Positions 34,982 to 44,764 of a stretch of 64,000 nucleotides of DNA are shown here, in pieces. Each line of letters opens with the position of its first letter. The stretch's first letter is position 1. The position numbers and the translations under genes are program-made. The stretch spans positions 124,001-188,000 of the forward strand of contig CALWRS010000003.1 of the NCBI GenBank assembly GCA_944384025.1, read 5' to 3'. Under the pieces are notes generated by a model. That model was given only the letters and a program-made list of their open reading frames with translations. It was not told the DNA's origin and ran no database searches. Source of the stretch: an uncultured Lachnospiraceae bacterium (GTDB lineage Bacteria; Bacillota; Clostridia; Lachnospirales; Lachnospiraceae).

Positions 34982-36469
34982 ATGGATCTTATGTATAAAA
35001 GTACACGAAGTGAGGAAGGATTTGTAACTGCCTCGCAGGCAATTTTGCAAGGGTTGGCAGCGGACGGCGGTTTGTTTGTTCCAACAGAGCTGCCGAAGCT
35101 TTCCCTGCGCATGGAGCAGCTTTGCAAAATGTCGTATCAGGAGACAGCGTACGAGGTGATGCGTCTGTTTTTGACGGACTTTACGGAGGAAGAGTTAAAA
35201 AGCTGTATCCAAAACGCGTACGACAGTAAGTTTGACACCGAGGAAATTGCTCCGCTTGTTAAGGCGGGGAATGCGTATTACTTAGAATTGTTCCACGGAG
35301 CGACAATCGCCTTTAAGGATATGGCGTTAAGTATTTTGCCGCACCTTATGACGACGGCGGCAAAGAAAAACAACAGCCACGAAGAGATTGTCATTCTCAC
35401 CGCTACTTCCGGAGATACCGGAAAGGCGGCGCTTGCAGGTTTTGCGGACGTTTCTGGCACGAAAATCATTGTCTTTTATCCAAAGCACGGCGTAAGTCCG
35501 ATTCAGGAACGGCAGATGGTAACGCAGCGCGGAGAAAACACGTTTGTAATCGGCATCGAAGGAAATTTTGACGATGCGCAGACCGGTGTGAAAAACATGT
35601 TTGGAAATGAGGAACTGAAGGAGAGGATGCTGAAGAAAGGCTACCGTTTTTCATCGGCGAACTCCATCAACATCGGACGGCTTGTTCCGCAGGTAGTTTA
35701 TTACGTTTACGCTTACGCGAAGCTGCTTGGCGAAGGGAAAATAAGCGACGGAGAGCGGATTAACGTTGCCGTTCCGACTGGGAACTTCGGGAATATTCTG
35801 GCGGCGTACTACGCGAAACATCTGGGTGTGCCTATTGGCAAGCTTTTGTGCGCTTCCAACGAAAACAAGGTGCTCTACGACTTTTTCGCGACCGGCCGGT
35901 ACGATCGAAACCGCGATTTCATCCTGACGAATTCGCCCTCGATGGACATTTTGATTTCCAGCAACTTAGAACGCCTGCTTTATCATATTTCCGGCAATCG
36001 GGCTGCGGATACGCGTGCGCGGATGGAGCAATTAAAAGCCGAAGGCTGTTATGAAATTACGCAGGAGATGAGAAAGCAGCTTGCGGATTTTTACGGGGGG
36101 ACGGCAGACCAAAAGCAAACCGGAGAAGCGATTGCGTCGCTTTACGAACAGACCGGATACGTGTTAGATACGCACACAGCCGTTGCGTCTTACGTATATG
36201 AGCAATATCGGCAGCAGACCGGCGATCAAACAAAGACGGTGATTGCTTCTACGGCGAGCCCGTATAAGTTTGCAAGAAGCGTAATGGAGGCAATTTGGGG
36301 CAAGCCCAGCGAACTTTCGGATATGGAATTGATTGACCGTCTTTGCGAGACGTCGCTTGTTGCCATTCCAAACGCGGTAGAAGAGCTTCGAAACGCGCCC
36401 ATTCGTCACAAAAAAGTCTGTGAAACGAGTGCGATGCAAAAAGAAGTCGAGGCTATTTTGGAACTGTAA
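34982..36469 (+). CDS. thrC: threonine synthase
   Basis: A PLP enzyme that converts O-phosphohomoserine to threonine. The 495-residue protein starts MDLMYKSTRSEEGFVTASQA. It carries the PLP lysine in LFHGATIAFKDMALSILPHL, the phosphate-binding loop TATSGDTGKAALAGF and the glycine-rich VAVPTGNFGNILAAY. ATG 34982 follows TTGGAGGATA. The longer open frame from 34694 crosses the promoter and is rejected. The length and the N-terminal domain place it in the longer (E. coli/yeast-like) class. The next gene follows after 12 bp. Confidence 0.95.
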   Translation: MDLMYKSTRSEEGFVTASQAILQGLAADGGLFVPTELPKLSLRMEQLCKMSYQETAYEVMRLFLTDFTEEELKSCIQNAYDSKFDTEEIAPLVKAGNAYYLELFHGATIAFKDMALSILPHLMTTAAKKNNSHEEIVILTATSGDTGKAALAGFADVSGTKIIVFYPKHGVSPIQERQMVTQRGENTFVIGIEGNFDDAQTGVKNMFGNEELKERMLKKGYRFSSANSINIGRLVPQVVYYVYAYAKLLGEGKISDGERINVAVPTGNFGNILAAYYAKHLGVPIGKLLCASNENKVLYDFFATGRYDRNRDFILTNSPSMDILISSNLERLLYHISGNRAADTRARMEQLKAEGCYEITQEMRKQLADFYGGTADQKQTGEAIASLYEQTGYVLDTHTAVASYVYEQYRQQTGDQTKTVIASTASPYKFARSVMEAIWGKPSELSDMELIDRLCETSLVAIPNAVEELRNAPIRHKKVCETSAMQKEVEAILEL

Positions 36470-36481
36470 GAGTGGAGAAAA

Positions 36482-37690
36482 ATGAATTACGACTTACTCA
36501 AAAACCGCCTGCATGAGGTCATGCAGGCGGAAATCCGTCAAAAGGAAGCTATAGGCACGCAGCTTCGCGTTTTTCATAAAAATCGGGAAGTGTTTTGGGA
36601 GTGCTTTGGAATCGATAATATAAACACAGGGCGCGAGGTTCGAAAAGACGACATCTATCGCCTGTTTTCCATGGCAAAGCCAATTACCGGCGTGGCGGTT
36701 TATACCCTTTGGGAGCAGGGCAGGCTGTCGCTTGACGATACGGTCGCTCAGTACTTACCGGGCTTTTCCTCCATGCAGGTTTATACGCCGGAAGGGGCAG
36801 TGCCTGCAAAGCGCGAAATAACGATTGCGGATTTGCTGCACATGGTCTCGGGTCTGGAGTATCCGCACCCGGGCAACCCCGTCGCCGCTATGCTGTGCGA
36901 CTTTTATGGGGAGCAGGAAGCAAAATCGCCCGATCAGATGCTTTCAACTGTGGAATTTTGTAATCGGCTCGGCAGCTTTCCGCTTTTATTTCAGCCGGGC
37001 GAGCGCTGGAATTACGGAGCTTCGGCGGATGTACTTGGCGCGGTTGTGGAAGTTGTGAGCGGGAAATCGTTTCGTGCTTACTTAAAAGAGGCAGTGCTTG
37101 ACCCGCTTGGTATGCAGGATACAGATTTTTACGTTCCAAAGGAGAAGCTGGAGCGCTTTGCCAGCATGTACATCCGAGACGAACACGGCATGTTTCGCCT
37201 AGAAGAGCCGACGTTTCTTACGTTAAAGCAGCGTCATATTCCGCCTGCTTTTGAATCCGGTGGAGCTGGGCTTTTATCGACGCTTTCGGATTACAGCCGC
37301 TTTGCGCTTATGCTTTTAAATAAGGGGACGCTTCCGGCAGAGTGGGGCAAAGACGGGAAGGCGGTTACGATTCTTCGCCCGCAGACCGTTGCGAAAATGA
37401 CAACGCCGGGGCTTAGTAAGAGCCAGCGAAAGCAGTGCGGCTGGGAATCGATGCGCGGCTTTAGCTACGGCAATTTGATGCGGATTTTAGTTGCGCCGGA
37501 CGAAGTTTCGTATCATCCGGCATTTCCAGGAGAGTTTGGATGGGACGGCTGGACCGGCAATTACGTTTGTATGGATCCGGTCAATGAAATGCTGTTTGTG
37601 TATATGGTGCAGCAGGCAAACGGCTGCCGGCCGCAAATGTACGACCGTATTAAACAGACAATTTACGCGGGACTTTCGGATGCATGCTGA
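36482..37690 (+). CDS. serine hydrolase of the beta-lactamase-related (class C / family VIII esterase) type
   Basis: A 402-residue penicillin-binding-fold hydrolase, substrate unknown. The catalytic Ser63 and Lys66 are in RLFSMAKPITG. The second motif tyrosine is probably in RWNYGASADVLG, and the third motif region is near GWDGWTGNY. No signal peptide is seen, so the protein should be cytoplasmic. That argues for an esterase or amidase rather than a resistance beta-lactamase. It is 12 bp downstream of thrC and ends in a terminator that overlaps its stop codon, so it may be co-transcribed with thrC. Confidence 0.85.
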   Translation: MNYDLLKNRLHEVMQAEIRQKEAIGTQLRVFHKNREVFWECFGIDNINTGREVRKDDIYRLFSMAKPITGVAVYTLWEQGRLSLDDTVAQYLPGFSSMQVYTPEGAVPAKREITIADLLHMVSGLEYPHPGNPVAAMLCDFYGEQEAKSPDQMLSTVEFCNRLGSFPLLFQPGERWNYGASADVLGAVVEVVSGKSFRAYLKEAVLDPLGMQDTDFYVPKEKLERFASMYIRDEHGMFRLEEPTFLTLKQRHIPPAFESGGAGLLSTLSDYSRFALMLLNKGTLPAEWGKDGKAVTILRPQTVAKMTTPGLSKSQRKQCGWESMRGFSYGNLMRILVAPDEVSYHPAFPGEFGWDGWTGNYVCMDPVNEMLFVYMVQQANGCRPQMYDRIKQTIYAGLSDAC

Positions 37691-37707
37691 AAGTCCCGCG
37701 TGCTTTT
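37667..37707 (+). terminator. terminator overlapping the end of the serine hydrolase gene
   Basis: An 11-bp perfect stem (37667-37677 with 37689-37699), an 11-base loop, then GTGCTTTTTT. The 5' arm lies within the last codons. Confidence 0.8.
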
Positions 37708-39528
37708 TTACTTTCGATTGGAACGCTTTCTTTGCAGCGAGTCTAAAATCTTTTTGCGGATGCGAAGGCTCTTAGGCGTAGCCTCCAAAAGCTCGTCCGT
37801 ATCGATAAATTCCAGACACTGCTCCAGACTCATTACCCGCGGCGGGACTAGGCGCAGCGCTTCGTCTGCGGAGGAGGAGCGGGTGTTTGTAAGCTGTTTT
37901 CTCTTACAGACGTTTACTTCTACGTCCTCCGCTTTTGCATTTTGCCCAACGACCATGCCCGCATACACTTTCGTGCCGGGACCGATAAAGAGCGCACCGC
38001 GCTCCTGCGCGTTAAACAAGCCGTAGGTAATCGCTTCGCCGGACTCAAAAGCTATCAGGCTGCCTTGCGAGCGGTAGTTTAAATCGCCCTTATAAGGAGC
38101 GTAGCCTTGGAAAATCGTATTCATAATGCCTTCGCCTTTGGTGTCCGTTAAAAACTCTCCGCGATAACCAATCAGACCGCGCGCGGGAATTAAAAACGTA
38201 AGCCGCGTGGAGCCGGAGGCGGAAGTGCTCATGCTTTGCAGCTCGCCTTTTCTTGCCGAGAGCTTTTCAATTACGGTGCCGGCGTATGCCTCCGGAACAT
38301 CTATGACGCATTCCTCCATCGGCTCTAATTTTTTTCCGTTTTCGTCGTAATGGTAAATTACTTCCGCTTTGCTTACGGCAAATTCGTAGCCTTCCCGGCG
38401 CATATTTTCAATCAATACGGAAAGATGCAGCTCGCCCCGTCCGGAAACTTTAAACGCTTCGGTAGTGTCCGTTTCTTCCACACGAAGGGATACGTCTGTG
38501 TTTAACTCGCGAAACAGCCGGTCGCGTAAATGGCGGGAAGTTACAAATTTGCCTTCCTGTCCCGCAAGCGGGCTGTCGTTTACAAGAAAGGTCATAGAGA
38601 TCGTAGGCTCAGAAATTTTCTGGAACGGGATGGGGGAGGGCGCTTCGGGAGAGCAAATTGTATCGCCGATATGCAAATCGGCAATGCCCGAAATTGCTAC
38701 GATGGAGCCGATTCCCGCCTCGTTTACCTCTACTTTTTTCAATCCGTCAAATTCGTAGAGCTTACTGATTTTTACTTTTTTTTGCTTGTCCGGCGCGTGA
38801 TGATTTACAATGACGCAGTCTTGATTGACGCGGATTACGCCGTTATCAACTTTGCCAACGCCAATGCGCCCAACGTACTCGTTGTAGTCGATTGTACTGA
38901 TAAGCACCTGCGTCCCCGCGTCCGGGTCGCCCTCGGGTGCGGGAATGTATTCGAGAATCGTCTCCAAAAGCGGCTCCATGTTTTTGGCTTCGTCGGACAA
39001 TTCCACCATGGCGATTCCGCACTTTGCCGATGCGAAAACAAACGGACAATCCAGCTGTTCGTCGTCCGCATCCAAATCCATCAGCAGTTCCAAAACCTCG
39101 TCGATGACTTCTTTCGGGCGCGCCTCTGGACGGTCAATCTTGTTAATACAGCAGATGACCGGAAGATGCAGCTCCAGCGCTTTTTTTAAAACAAATTTCG
39201 TCTGCGGCATAGGGCCTTCAAAAGCGTCAACAACAAGGATTACGCCGTTTACCATTTTTAAAACACGCTCCACCTCGCCGCCAAAGTCAGCGTGTCCGGG
39301 CGTGTCGATAATATTGATTTTTGTTCCCTTGTAGAATACAGCCGTATTTTTCGAGAGAATGGTAATTCCTCTCTCCCGCTCTAAGTCGTTGCTGTCCATA
39401 ACTCGTTCTTCCACAACCTGACCGGTCCGAAACACGCCGCTTTGCTTAAGCAGCTCGTCAACAAGCGTTGTCTTGCCGTGGTCAACGTGGGCAATGATTG
39501 CAATATTTCGAATATCGTTTCGTTTCAT
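37708..39528 (-). CDS. typA: ribosome-associated GTPase TypA/BipA
   Basis: A translational GTPase linked to 50S assembly and stress adaptation. The 606-residue protein has G1 [19 protein letters not shown], the switch region [14 protein letters not shown]3 [16 protein letters not shown] and G4 [13 protein letters not shown]-like domains and the BipA-specific C-terminal domain follow ([19 protein letters not shown]). It is transcribed on the - strand from a promoter at 39570-39598, with SD GGAAAGG. Its 3' end abuts the serine hydrolase terminator. Confidence 0.96.
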   Translation of the reverse strand: MKRNDIRNIAIIAHVDHGKTTLVDELLKQSGVFRTGQVVEERVMDSNDLERERGITILSKNTAVFYKGTKINIIDTPGHADFGGEVERVLKMVNGVILVVDAFEGPMPQTKFVLKKALELHLPVICCINKIDRPEARPKEVIDEVLELLMDLDADDEQLDCPFVFASAKCGIAMVELSDEAKNMEPLLETILEYIPAPEGDPDAGTQVLISTIDYNEYVGRIGVGKVDNGVIRVNQDCVIVNHHAPDKQKKVKISKLYEFDGLKKVEVNEAGIGSIVAISGIADLHIGDTICSPEAPSPIPFQKISEPTISMTFLVNDSPLAGQEGKFVTSRHLRDRLFRELNTDVSLRVEETDTTEAFKVSGRGELHLSVLIENMRREGYEFAVSKAEVIYHYDENGKKLEPMEECVIDVPEAYAGTVIEKLSARKGELQSMSTSASGSTRLTFLIPARGLIGYRGEFLTDTKGEGIMNTIFQGYAPYKGDLNYRSQGSLIAFESGEAITYGLFNAQERGALFIGPGTKVYAGMVVGQNAKAEDVEVNVCKRKQLTNTRSSSADEALRLVPPRVMSLEQCLEFIDTDELLEATPKSLRIRKKILDSLQRKRSNRK

Positions 39529-39569
39529 TTATCGTCTACCTTTCCGACCGTTCTCACAGCCCTGTGGCT

Positions 39570-39598
39570 ATCTTACCCAATCGTCCATGCTTTTTCAA
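39570..39598 (-). promoter_or_regulatory. predicted promoter for typA
   Basis: On the - strand, TTGAAA (39598-39593), a 17-bp spacer, TAAGAT (39575-39570), about 42 bp before the start codon. Confidence 0.55.
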
Positions 39599-39677
39599 GA
39601 GGGACATGTCACAATCTTTGGAAAGATCGACCGTCTTTTTTTGGCGAATGCTGTCATAAAAAATGGTAAAAAAAGCC

Positions 39678-39706
39678 TTGAAATGGAATTTTTTACCAGT
39701 TATAAT
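39678..39706 (+). promoter_or_regulatory. predicted promoter for the OB-fold protein gene
   Basis: TTGAAA at 39678-39683, a 17-bp spacer, TATAAT at 39701-39706. It is divergent from the typA promoter. Confidence 0.65.
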
Positions 39707-39757
39707 AGCCTCTGCAACGCATAAGATGTTGTGACATAAGAAGGGAGTGTAAAAAAA

Positions 39758-40396
39758 ATGACGGATAAAGTCTTTGAGAACAATCAGGTCAGCATTGCCG
39801 GTCAGGTGACCGGCGGATTTGTATTCAGCCACGATGTATTTGGGGAAGGCTTTTACATGCTGGAAATTTCGGTGAGTCGCTTAAGCGATTCCTACGACGT
39901 GATACCGGTGATGGTATCGGAGAGGCTGATTAATGTGGAGGAGCCGATCGAAGGCCGCTTTCTGGTCGTAAACGGCCAATTCCGTTCCTATAATCGTCAC
40001 GAGGAGAACAAAAACCGGCTTTTGCTTTCGGTTTTTGCCAGAGAAGTTTTTGTCTGCGACGAATTGCCCGAAGACCCGGAAATAAAACCGAACCATATTT
40101 ATTTGGACGGGTATGTGTGCAAGACGCCTATTTACCGGAAAACACCGCTTGGAAGGGAAATAGCGGACTTGTTGCTTGCTGTAAATCGTCCATACGGAAA
40201 ATCGGACTATATACCGTGTATTTGCTGGGGAAGAAACGCGCGTTTTGCGGAAGGCTTTACCGTGGGAGGTCATATTCAGCTTTGGGGCAGGATTCAGTCC
40301 CGTGAATACCAAAAGAAAATTTCGGAGACAGAATTTGAAAAGCGGATTGCGTACGAAGTGTCGGTTAGCAAGCTCGAATATCTGACGGAGGAATAA
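39758..40396 (+). CDS. SSB-like protein with two OB-fold regions
   Basis: A 212-residue protein resembling single-stranded DNA-binding proteins. The first half has beta-strand patterns NQVSIAGQVTGGF and GEGFYMLEISVSRLSD. The second half repeats the SSB-like layout with HIYLDGYVCKTPIYRKTPLG, then DYIPCICWGRNARFAEGF and IQLWGRIQSREY, as in IPCVAWGRNAE of typical SSB. It lacks the acidic SSB C-terminal tip, so it is not the main SSB. It may be a paralogue seen in Clostridia. It has its own promoter and stands alone. Confidence 0.7.
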   Translation: MTDKVFENNQVSIAGQVTGGFVFSHDVFGEGFYMLEISVSRLSDSYDVIPVMVSERLINVEEPIEGRFLVVNGQFRSYNRHEENKNRLLLSVFAREVFVCDELPEDPEIKPNHIYLDGYVCKTPIYRKTPLGREIADLLLAVNRPYGKSDYIPCICWGRNARFAEGFTVGGHIQLWGRIQSREYQKKISETEFEKRIAYEVSVSKLEYLTEE

Positions 40397-40424
40397 AGCG
40401 CCCCTCGTACAGGCGTTTCCTTTC

Positions 40425-40453
40425 TTGACATGCCGTTTGTAGAATGATAAAAT
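40425..40453 (+). promoter_or_regulatory. predicted promoter for dapA-dapB
   Basis: TTGACA at 40425-40430, a 17-bp spacer, TAAAAT at 40448-40453. The leader contains a small TCCCGC / GCGGGA hairpin just before the RBS. Confidence 0.65.
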
Positions 40454-40509
40454 ATCCTACAAAATGAAGTGGAGATACATATCCCGCGCGGCGGGAGATG
40501 GGAGGAAAT

Positions 40510-41406
40510 ATGTCTGTTTTTACTGGTTCTGCTGTTGCTATTGTAACCCCTTTTACCGAACAGGGAGAAATTAATTATCCTGCGTTTGCAAAACTGATTG
40601 AATTTCAGATAGCAAACAAAACGGACGCAATTGTCGTTTGCGGAACAACGGGAGAAGCGTCAACGCTGACGCATGAGGAGCATCTGGACTGCATCCGCTT
40701 CTGTGTAAAACAGGTTGGCGGAAGAGTTCCCGTAATTGCCGGTACCGGCTCAAATTGCACGGAAACTGCTATTTATTTGACGCAGGAGGCTGACCGCGCC
40801 GGTGCGGACGCTATGCTTGTCGTAACGCCTTACTACAACAAGGCTACGCAAAAAGGCTTAATTGCGCACTACACGGCGATTGCCGCTTGCACGAAAAAAC
40901 CTCTGATTCTTTATAACGTGCCGTCGCGCACAGGGTGCAATATAAAACCGGAGACGGCGGCTTGTTTGTTTCAAAACGTTGAGAACATCGTAGGTATAAA
41001 AGAAGCTTCCGGAGATTTGTCCGCCGCTGCCGAAATTATGGCAAGAACGAACGGCGAAATGGATTTATATTCCGGAAACGACGACCAAGTAGTTGCTATG
41101 ATGGCGCTTGGCGCAAAGGGTGTTATTTCAGTGCTCTCAAATATCATTCCCGAAGAAGTACACGAAATGGCGGCCAGCTATTTAAGAGGAGATGTCGAAA
41201 AGGCAAAGAAGCTGCAGCTTGACTACTTTTTCCTTGAGAAAGCAGCATTTTGCGAAGTAAATCCGATCCCTATCAAAAAAGCAATGAACCTGATGGGTCT
41301 TGAAGCAGGAACGCTTCGCCCTCCGCTTACGGAAATGGAAGAGCAAAACGTTGCCCGGCTGCGAGCGGAAATGGAAAAAGTAAACTTACTTCGGAGGGAC
41401 GCATGA
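40510..41406 (+). CDS. dapA: 4-hydroxy-tetrahydrodipicolinate synthase
   Basis: Condenses pyruvate with aspartate semialdehyde, the first step to diaminopimelate, lysine and spore dipicolinate. The TIM-barrel protein has SAVAIVTPFTEQGEINYPAF, the conserved VVCGTTGEASTLTHEEH, and MLVVTPYYNKATQKGL with the proton-relay tyrosine. The Schiff-base lysine is in NIVGIKEASGDLS. ATG 40510 follows GGAGGA and gives 298 residues. The in-frame ATG at 40498 is too close to any RBS. The stop overlaps the dapB start by 4 bp. Confidence 0.96.
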   Translation: MSVFTGSAVAIVTPFTEQGEINYPAFAKLIEFQIANKTDAIVVCGTTGEASTLTHEEHLDCIRFCVKQVGGRVPVIAGTGSNCTETAIYLTQEADRAGADAMLVVTPYYNKATQKGLIAHYTAIAACTKKPLILYNVPSRTGCNIKPETAACLFQNVENIVGIKEASGDLSAAAEIMARTNGEMDLYSGNDDQVVAMMALGAKGVISVLSNIIPEEVHEMAASYLRGDVEKAKKLQLDYFFLEKAAFCEVNPIPIKKAMNLMGLEAGTLRPPLTEMEEQNVARLRAEMEKVNLLRRDA

Positions 41407-42173
41407 TTCGGATTGTTTTGCGTGGCTGCAATGGTCACATGGGAAAAGTCGTAAGCGACATTGTTGCAAACGACCAAGAGACGGAAATTGTTGCGGGGAT
41501 TGATCTGACCGGGCAGCAGGGAACTTCTTACCCGGTTTACCGCGACCTTGCCTCCGTAAAAGAAGAAGCAGACGTTTTGATTGATTTTTCCGCTCCGAAG
41601 GAGCTGACGGAGCTGCTTTGCGACGCAAAGAAAAAAATGCTTCCGATGGTTCTTTGCTCTACGGGCTACACAGAGGAGCAGCTTGAGGAAATTCGCGTGG
41701 CGTCGCAGCAGCAGCCGCTTTTCCGCTCTGCGAATATGTCGCTTGGCATTAGCGTAGTGACGCGGCTTATTAAGACGGCGGCCGCAGTTTTGACACAGGA
41801 AGGGTTTGACGTGGAAATCGTGGAGCGGCATCACCGCCGGAAGTTAGACGCGCCAAGCGGAACGGCGCTTGCTCTTGCACAGTCGATACAGGAAGTGCTT
41901 AGCGAGCCTTATGACTGCGTATTTGACCGTTCGGGAAGAAGAGAGCCCAGACCGATGAAAGAAATCGGAATTTCCGCCGTTCGCGGAGGAAGCATCGTAG
42001 GCGAGCATGAAATTATCTTTGCCGGACGAGACGAAGTTATTGAAATTAAGCACAGCGCGTACTCCCGTGAGATTTTTGCTACGGGAGCCGTTGTCGCGGC
42101 AAAATATATGACGGGGAAAGGCCCGGGACTGTACAGCATGAGCGAAGTTGCGGACTTGCTGTGTAAAAAGTAA
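41403..42173 (+). CDS. dapB: 4-hydroxy-tetrahydrodipicolinate reductase
   Basis: The second enzyme of the diaminopimelate branch, a NAD(P)H reductase. The Rossmann motif is LRGCNGHMGKVVSDIV. The signature ERHHRRKLDAPSGTALALA holds the catalytic His and Lys, and SVRGGSIVGEHEI-type sequence is present at residues 195-205. 256 residues is normal. It is translationally coupled to dapA (ATGA overlap). A palindromic intergenic block starts directly after its stop codon. Confidence 0.96.
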   Translation: MIRIVLRGCNGHMGKVVSDIVANDQETEIVAGIDLTGQQGTSYPVYRDLASVKEEADVLIDFSAPKELTELLCDAKKKMLPMVLCSTGYTEEQLEEIRVASQQQPLFRSANMSLGISVVTRLIKTAAAVLTQEGFDVEIVERHHRRKLDAPSGTALALAQSIQEVLSEPYDCVFDRSGRREPRPMKEIGISAVRGGSIVGEHEIIFAGRDEVIEIKHSAYSREIFATGAVVAAKYMTGKGPGLYSMSEVADLLCKK

Positions 42174-42256
42174 ATCAGATAGGAGATGCCCCCCGCCTCT
42201 ATAGGTGGGGGGGTAACAAATTTGTATCAGTGGCGGGTGTCAATCCCCCATCTGAT
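42174..42256 (+). other. hairpin-rich palindromic block after dapB
   Basis: An outer stem joins ATCAGATAGGAGAT (42174-42187) with ATCCCCCATCTGAT (42243-42256), 12 of 14 paired. An inner hairpin pairs CCCCCCGCCT with AGGTGGGGGG around CTAT (about 42189-42208). The palindrome ACAAATTTGT follows, then GGCGGG, which could compete for the CCCGCC arm of the inner hairpin. No ORF or T-run. It may be a structured leader RNA for the following gene, an intergenic repeat, or the remnant of a palindromic mobile element. Confidence 0.5.
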
Positions 42257-42319
42257 ATACGCTCCGCGAGGATGCGCAGGAATACAGACAGGAGAAAGCC
42301 GGAATACGGAAGGGAATAC

Positions 42320-42673
42320 ATGAAAGACAGTGTGATCGGGAAGCCGCTTCGCGAGGAGAAGAGGCTTCGGTATCGGGGACGGAATCATTCCGGATTAGGA
42401 CAGTTATCATGGATGCTGGGAGCCATTGGCTGGGGCATCCTGTTTTTGCTTGTCTGCGAAGCAAGGAAACCGCAGGCAGATGCAGGAAGAATAGGCTCTT
42501 TGGCGATGCTTTTGTTTTTGCTTTCGCTTGGCGGAATTGCGGCGGCGGCAAAGGGGATGAAAGAGAGCAATGTCTTTTATAAGTCCGTGCTGCTTGGCGC
42601 GGTTTTAAACAGTATGCTGGCGGTAACGCTGTTTGCCCTGTACTTAATCGGGGCGGTAGGAGGAATTTCATGA
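42320..42673 (+). CDS. small membrane protein of unknown function
   Basis: A 117-residue protein with a basic N-terminus (REEKRLRYRGRNHSGLGQ) and three hydrophobic helices: about 33-51, 60-80 and 92-115. The second and third are separated by KGMKESNVFYK. No enzymatic motif is seen. ATG 42320 is chosen because GGAAGGGA lies five bases upstream; the longer frame from 42230 starts inside the palindromic block. Its stop overlaps the M29 peptidase start (ATGA), so the two are co-translated. It may belong to a small clostridial membrane family (DUF6142-like layout), but I am not sure. Confidence 0.65.
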   Translation: MKDSVIGKPLREEKRLRYRGRNHSGLGQLSWMLGAIGWGILFLLVCEARKPQADAGRIGSLAMLLFLLSLGGIAAAAKGMKESNVFYKSVLLGAVLNSMLAVTLFALYLIGAVGGIS

Positions 42674-44745
42674 CGGAATACTGGGTGGAAAACGACGCGC
42701 TTAGGGAGCGCTACGAATTGATGCGCGAACGCCTGCAGGCGGTCCTTGCTGAGACGGCGCCGGAAAATATGCCGCGTGCGCAGGACATCGTCGAGTTCGG
42801 AAGGGAAACGGCGGCGTTTGGGCTGCTTCTTTGCGAAACGCTTGAGGAGTCTTTAAGCAAGGAGCTGCAAAAGCGTTCCTTGCAGGAACTTTCGGAGCGC
42901 AACCGCCTTCTCTATGAAGGCATTCAGGGATTGGCATACGAAACGTCCTTTACGAATCCGGAATATGCCGTAAGGCGCTTTGGAAAAACCATTGGAAGAG
43001 TTTGCGCGGCAGTGGCGGCGGAGCTGCGTGCAATGCTTCCTCACGCATATGCAGGGCAGCGAGTTCCGATTACGTATGCGCTGGAGTTATTTGTAGAAAT
43101 TTATAACTTGCTTTTGGACGGAGCGGACGCGCAGGCGCTTCGCCGCGCACTGTTTTATTATGTCCACGATTATTGCGGAGAGTATCTGGAAATGCGCATG
43201 GTAGAGACGCGCTGTCCGGAGGCAGGATTTTATTATGACATTGTTATGAACGAATCCCTTGCGGATAATCGATATTTGTATCTGTTTGGAGAATACATTT
43301 CTTCTACGGAGCTTAAGACGGCGGAATTCCTGCGCGGGCTGCCGCAGCAGACAATCGCGCAAATGGCGGACACGTTTGTGGACGGTTATGTCCGGGGGTT
43401 TCAGACGATGCGCATGGATTTTTCAAAGAAGAAAATCGTAGAGCTTAGAACGGCGCTCGGTTTTGAGCGCGTAACGAAAGAAGCTATCCGGCGCTTTGAA
43501 GATATGGGAAAGCAGGTCGTTTTGTTTGCGCAAAGCAGGAAGATTCTTATGCGGCGCTACGGGCGGCCGGGCGGCGTTTATGGAACCGCAGCAAACAAAC
43601 AGTACGATTACGATCACCGAAACGACCTTTTTCTTGTTTTAAACAAACGGCTGCTTGAAGTTTACGAGCGTATGTTAAAGAAAAGCTATGAGCGGTGCGC
43701 CGAGCAGTGCCGCGTGTATGCGGGACCGGCAGTGCAGGAGACGTTTGGACAACCCGGTTTTGAACCAAAGACCAAAGATGCGGTTATTACGGCGGACGAG
43801 CGTTTGCGAAAGCTTCTTGTGAAAAAAGCGGAGCTTTCCGGAAGAATTGCCGAGAAGTATCTCCCGTCCGACGAAATTTCCTTTACGATTATTGCCTACC
43901 CGGTGCCGGACATCGGAGAAAATTTTGCGGAAATTTTCCACGAAACCGTTTTTGTAAATACGTTAGATAACGAAACGTACCGCCAAATCCAGCAAAAGCT
44001 GATAGACGTTTTGGATCGGGGGACGGCGGTTCATATTCGGGGAGCGGGAGAAAACGAAACCGATTTGACAATCGCACTTTACGAAAAGAAAGACCCGGAA
44101 AAAGAGACGGCTTTTGAAAACTGCACGGCGGACGTTAACATTCCGCTAGGCGAAGTATTCACGTCGCCGAAGCTAAAAGGGACGAACGGGCTTTTGCATG
44201 TGCGGCAAGCTTACCTAGACGGAAACTGCTACCGCGATCTTCGCGTTCGGTTTTGCGACGGCATGATAAGCGATTATTCGTGCAATAACTTTGCTACAGA
44301 GGAAGAGAACAGGCAGTACTTCCGGGAAAACGTTATGAAAAACCGAGAAACGCTCCCGATGGGTGAGTTTGCCATTGGAACCAATACAACCGCGTACCAA
44401 ATGGCGAAAAAGTTTGGAATTTGGCAAGTACTCCCTATTCTGATCGCTGAAAAAACAGGGCCGCATTTTGCAGTCGGCGATACGTGTTACTCTCACGCAG
44501 AGGACCATAAGGTCTATAATCCCGACGGGAAGGAGATTGTCGCGCGGGAGAATGAGTGCTCGCGTTTGCGCAATACGGAGCCGGAAAAGGCGTATTTTCA
44601 CTGCCACACCGACATTACGCTCCCGTATGACGAGCTGGAGTCGATTACGGTGCTTTGTGCAAACGGAAGCGAGCTGCCGGTTATCGCCGGAGGAAAATTT
44701 GCGGTTCCCGGGACGGAATTGTTAAATGAACACATTAAAAATTAA
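42670..44745 (+). CDS. M29-type aminopeptidase with N-terminal extension
   Basis: A metallo-aminopeptidase of the AmpS/thermophilic M29 family. The C-terminal half (about 330-690) has NCTADVNIPLGEVFTSPKLK, GEFAIGTNTTAYQM and AEKTGPHFAVGDTCYSHAED, which supply the metal glutamates, histidines and aspartate. The first 300 residues are a helical extension not present in classical M29 enzymes. At 691 residues it is much longer than the usual 400, as in a group of clostridial homologues. It starts within the stop of the small membrane protein and is 19 bp upstream of purE. Function in peptide use is inferred. Confidence 0.85.
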   Translation: MTEYWVENDALRERYELMRERLQAVLAETAPENMPRAQDIVEFGRETAAFGLLLCETLEESLSKELQKRSLQELSERNRLLYEGIQGLAYETSFTNPEYAVRRFGKTIGRVCAAVAAELRAMLPHAYAGQRVPITYALELFVEIYNLLLDGADAQALRRALFYYVHDYCGEYLEMRMVETRCPEAGFYYDIVMNESLADNRYLYLFGEYISSTELKTAEFLRGLPQQTIAQMADTFVDGYVRGFQTMRMDFSKKKIVELRTALGFERVTKEAIRRFEDMGKQVVLFAQSRKILMRRYGRPGGVYGTAANKQYDYDHRNDLFLVLNKRLLEVYERMLKKSYERCAEQCRVYAGPAVQETFGQPGFEPKTKDAVITADERLRKLLVKKAELSGRIAEKYLPSDEISFTIIAYPVPDIGENFAEIFHETVFVNTLDNETYRQIQQKLIDVLDRGTAVHIRGAGENETDLTIALYEKKDPEKETAFENCTADVNIPLGEVFTSPKLKGTNGLLHVRQAYLDGNCYRDLRVRFCDGMISDYSCNNFATEEENRQYFRENVMKNRETLPMGEFAIGTNTTAYQMAKKFGIWQVLPILIAEKTGPHFAVGDTCYSHAEDHKVYNPDGKEIVARENECSRLRNTEPEKAYFHCHTDITLPYDELESITVLCANGSELPVIAGGKFAVPGTELLNEHIKN

Positions 44746-44764
44746 AAACAGGAAGGTAAAAGCT

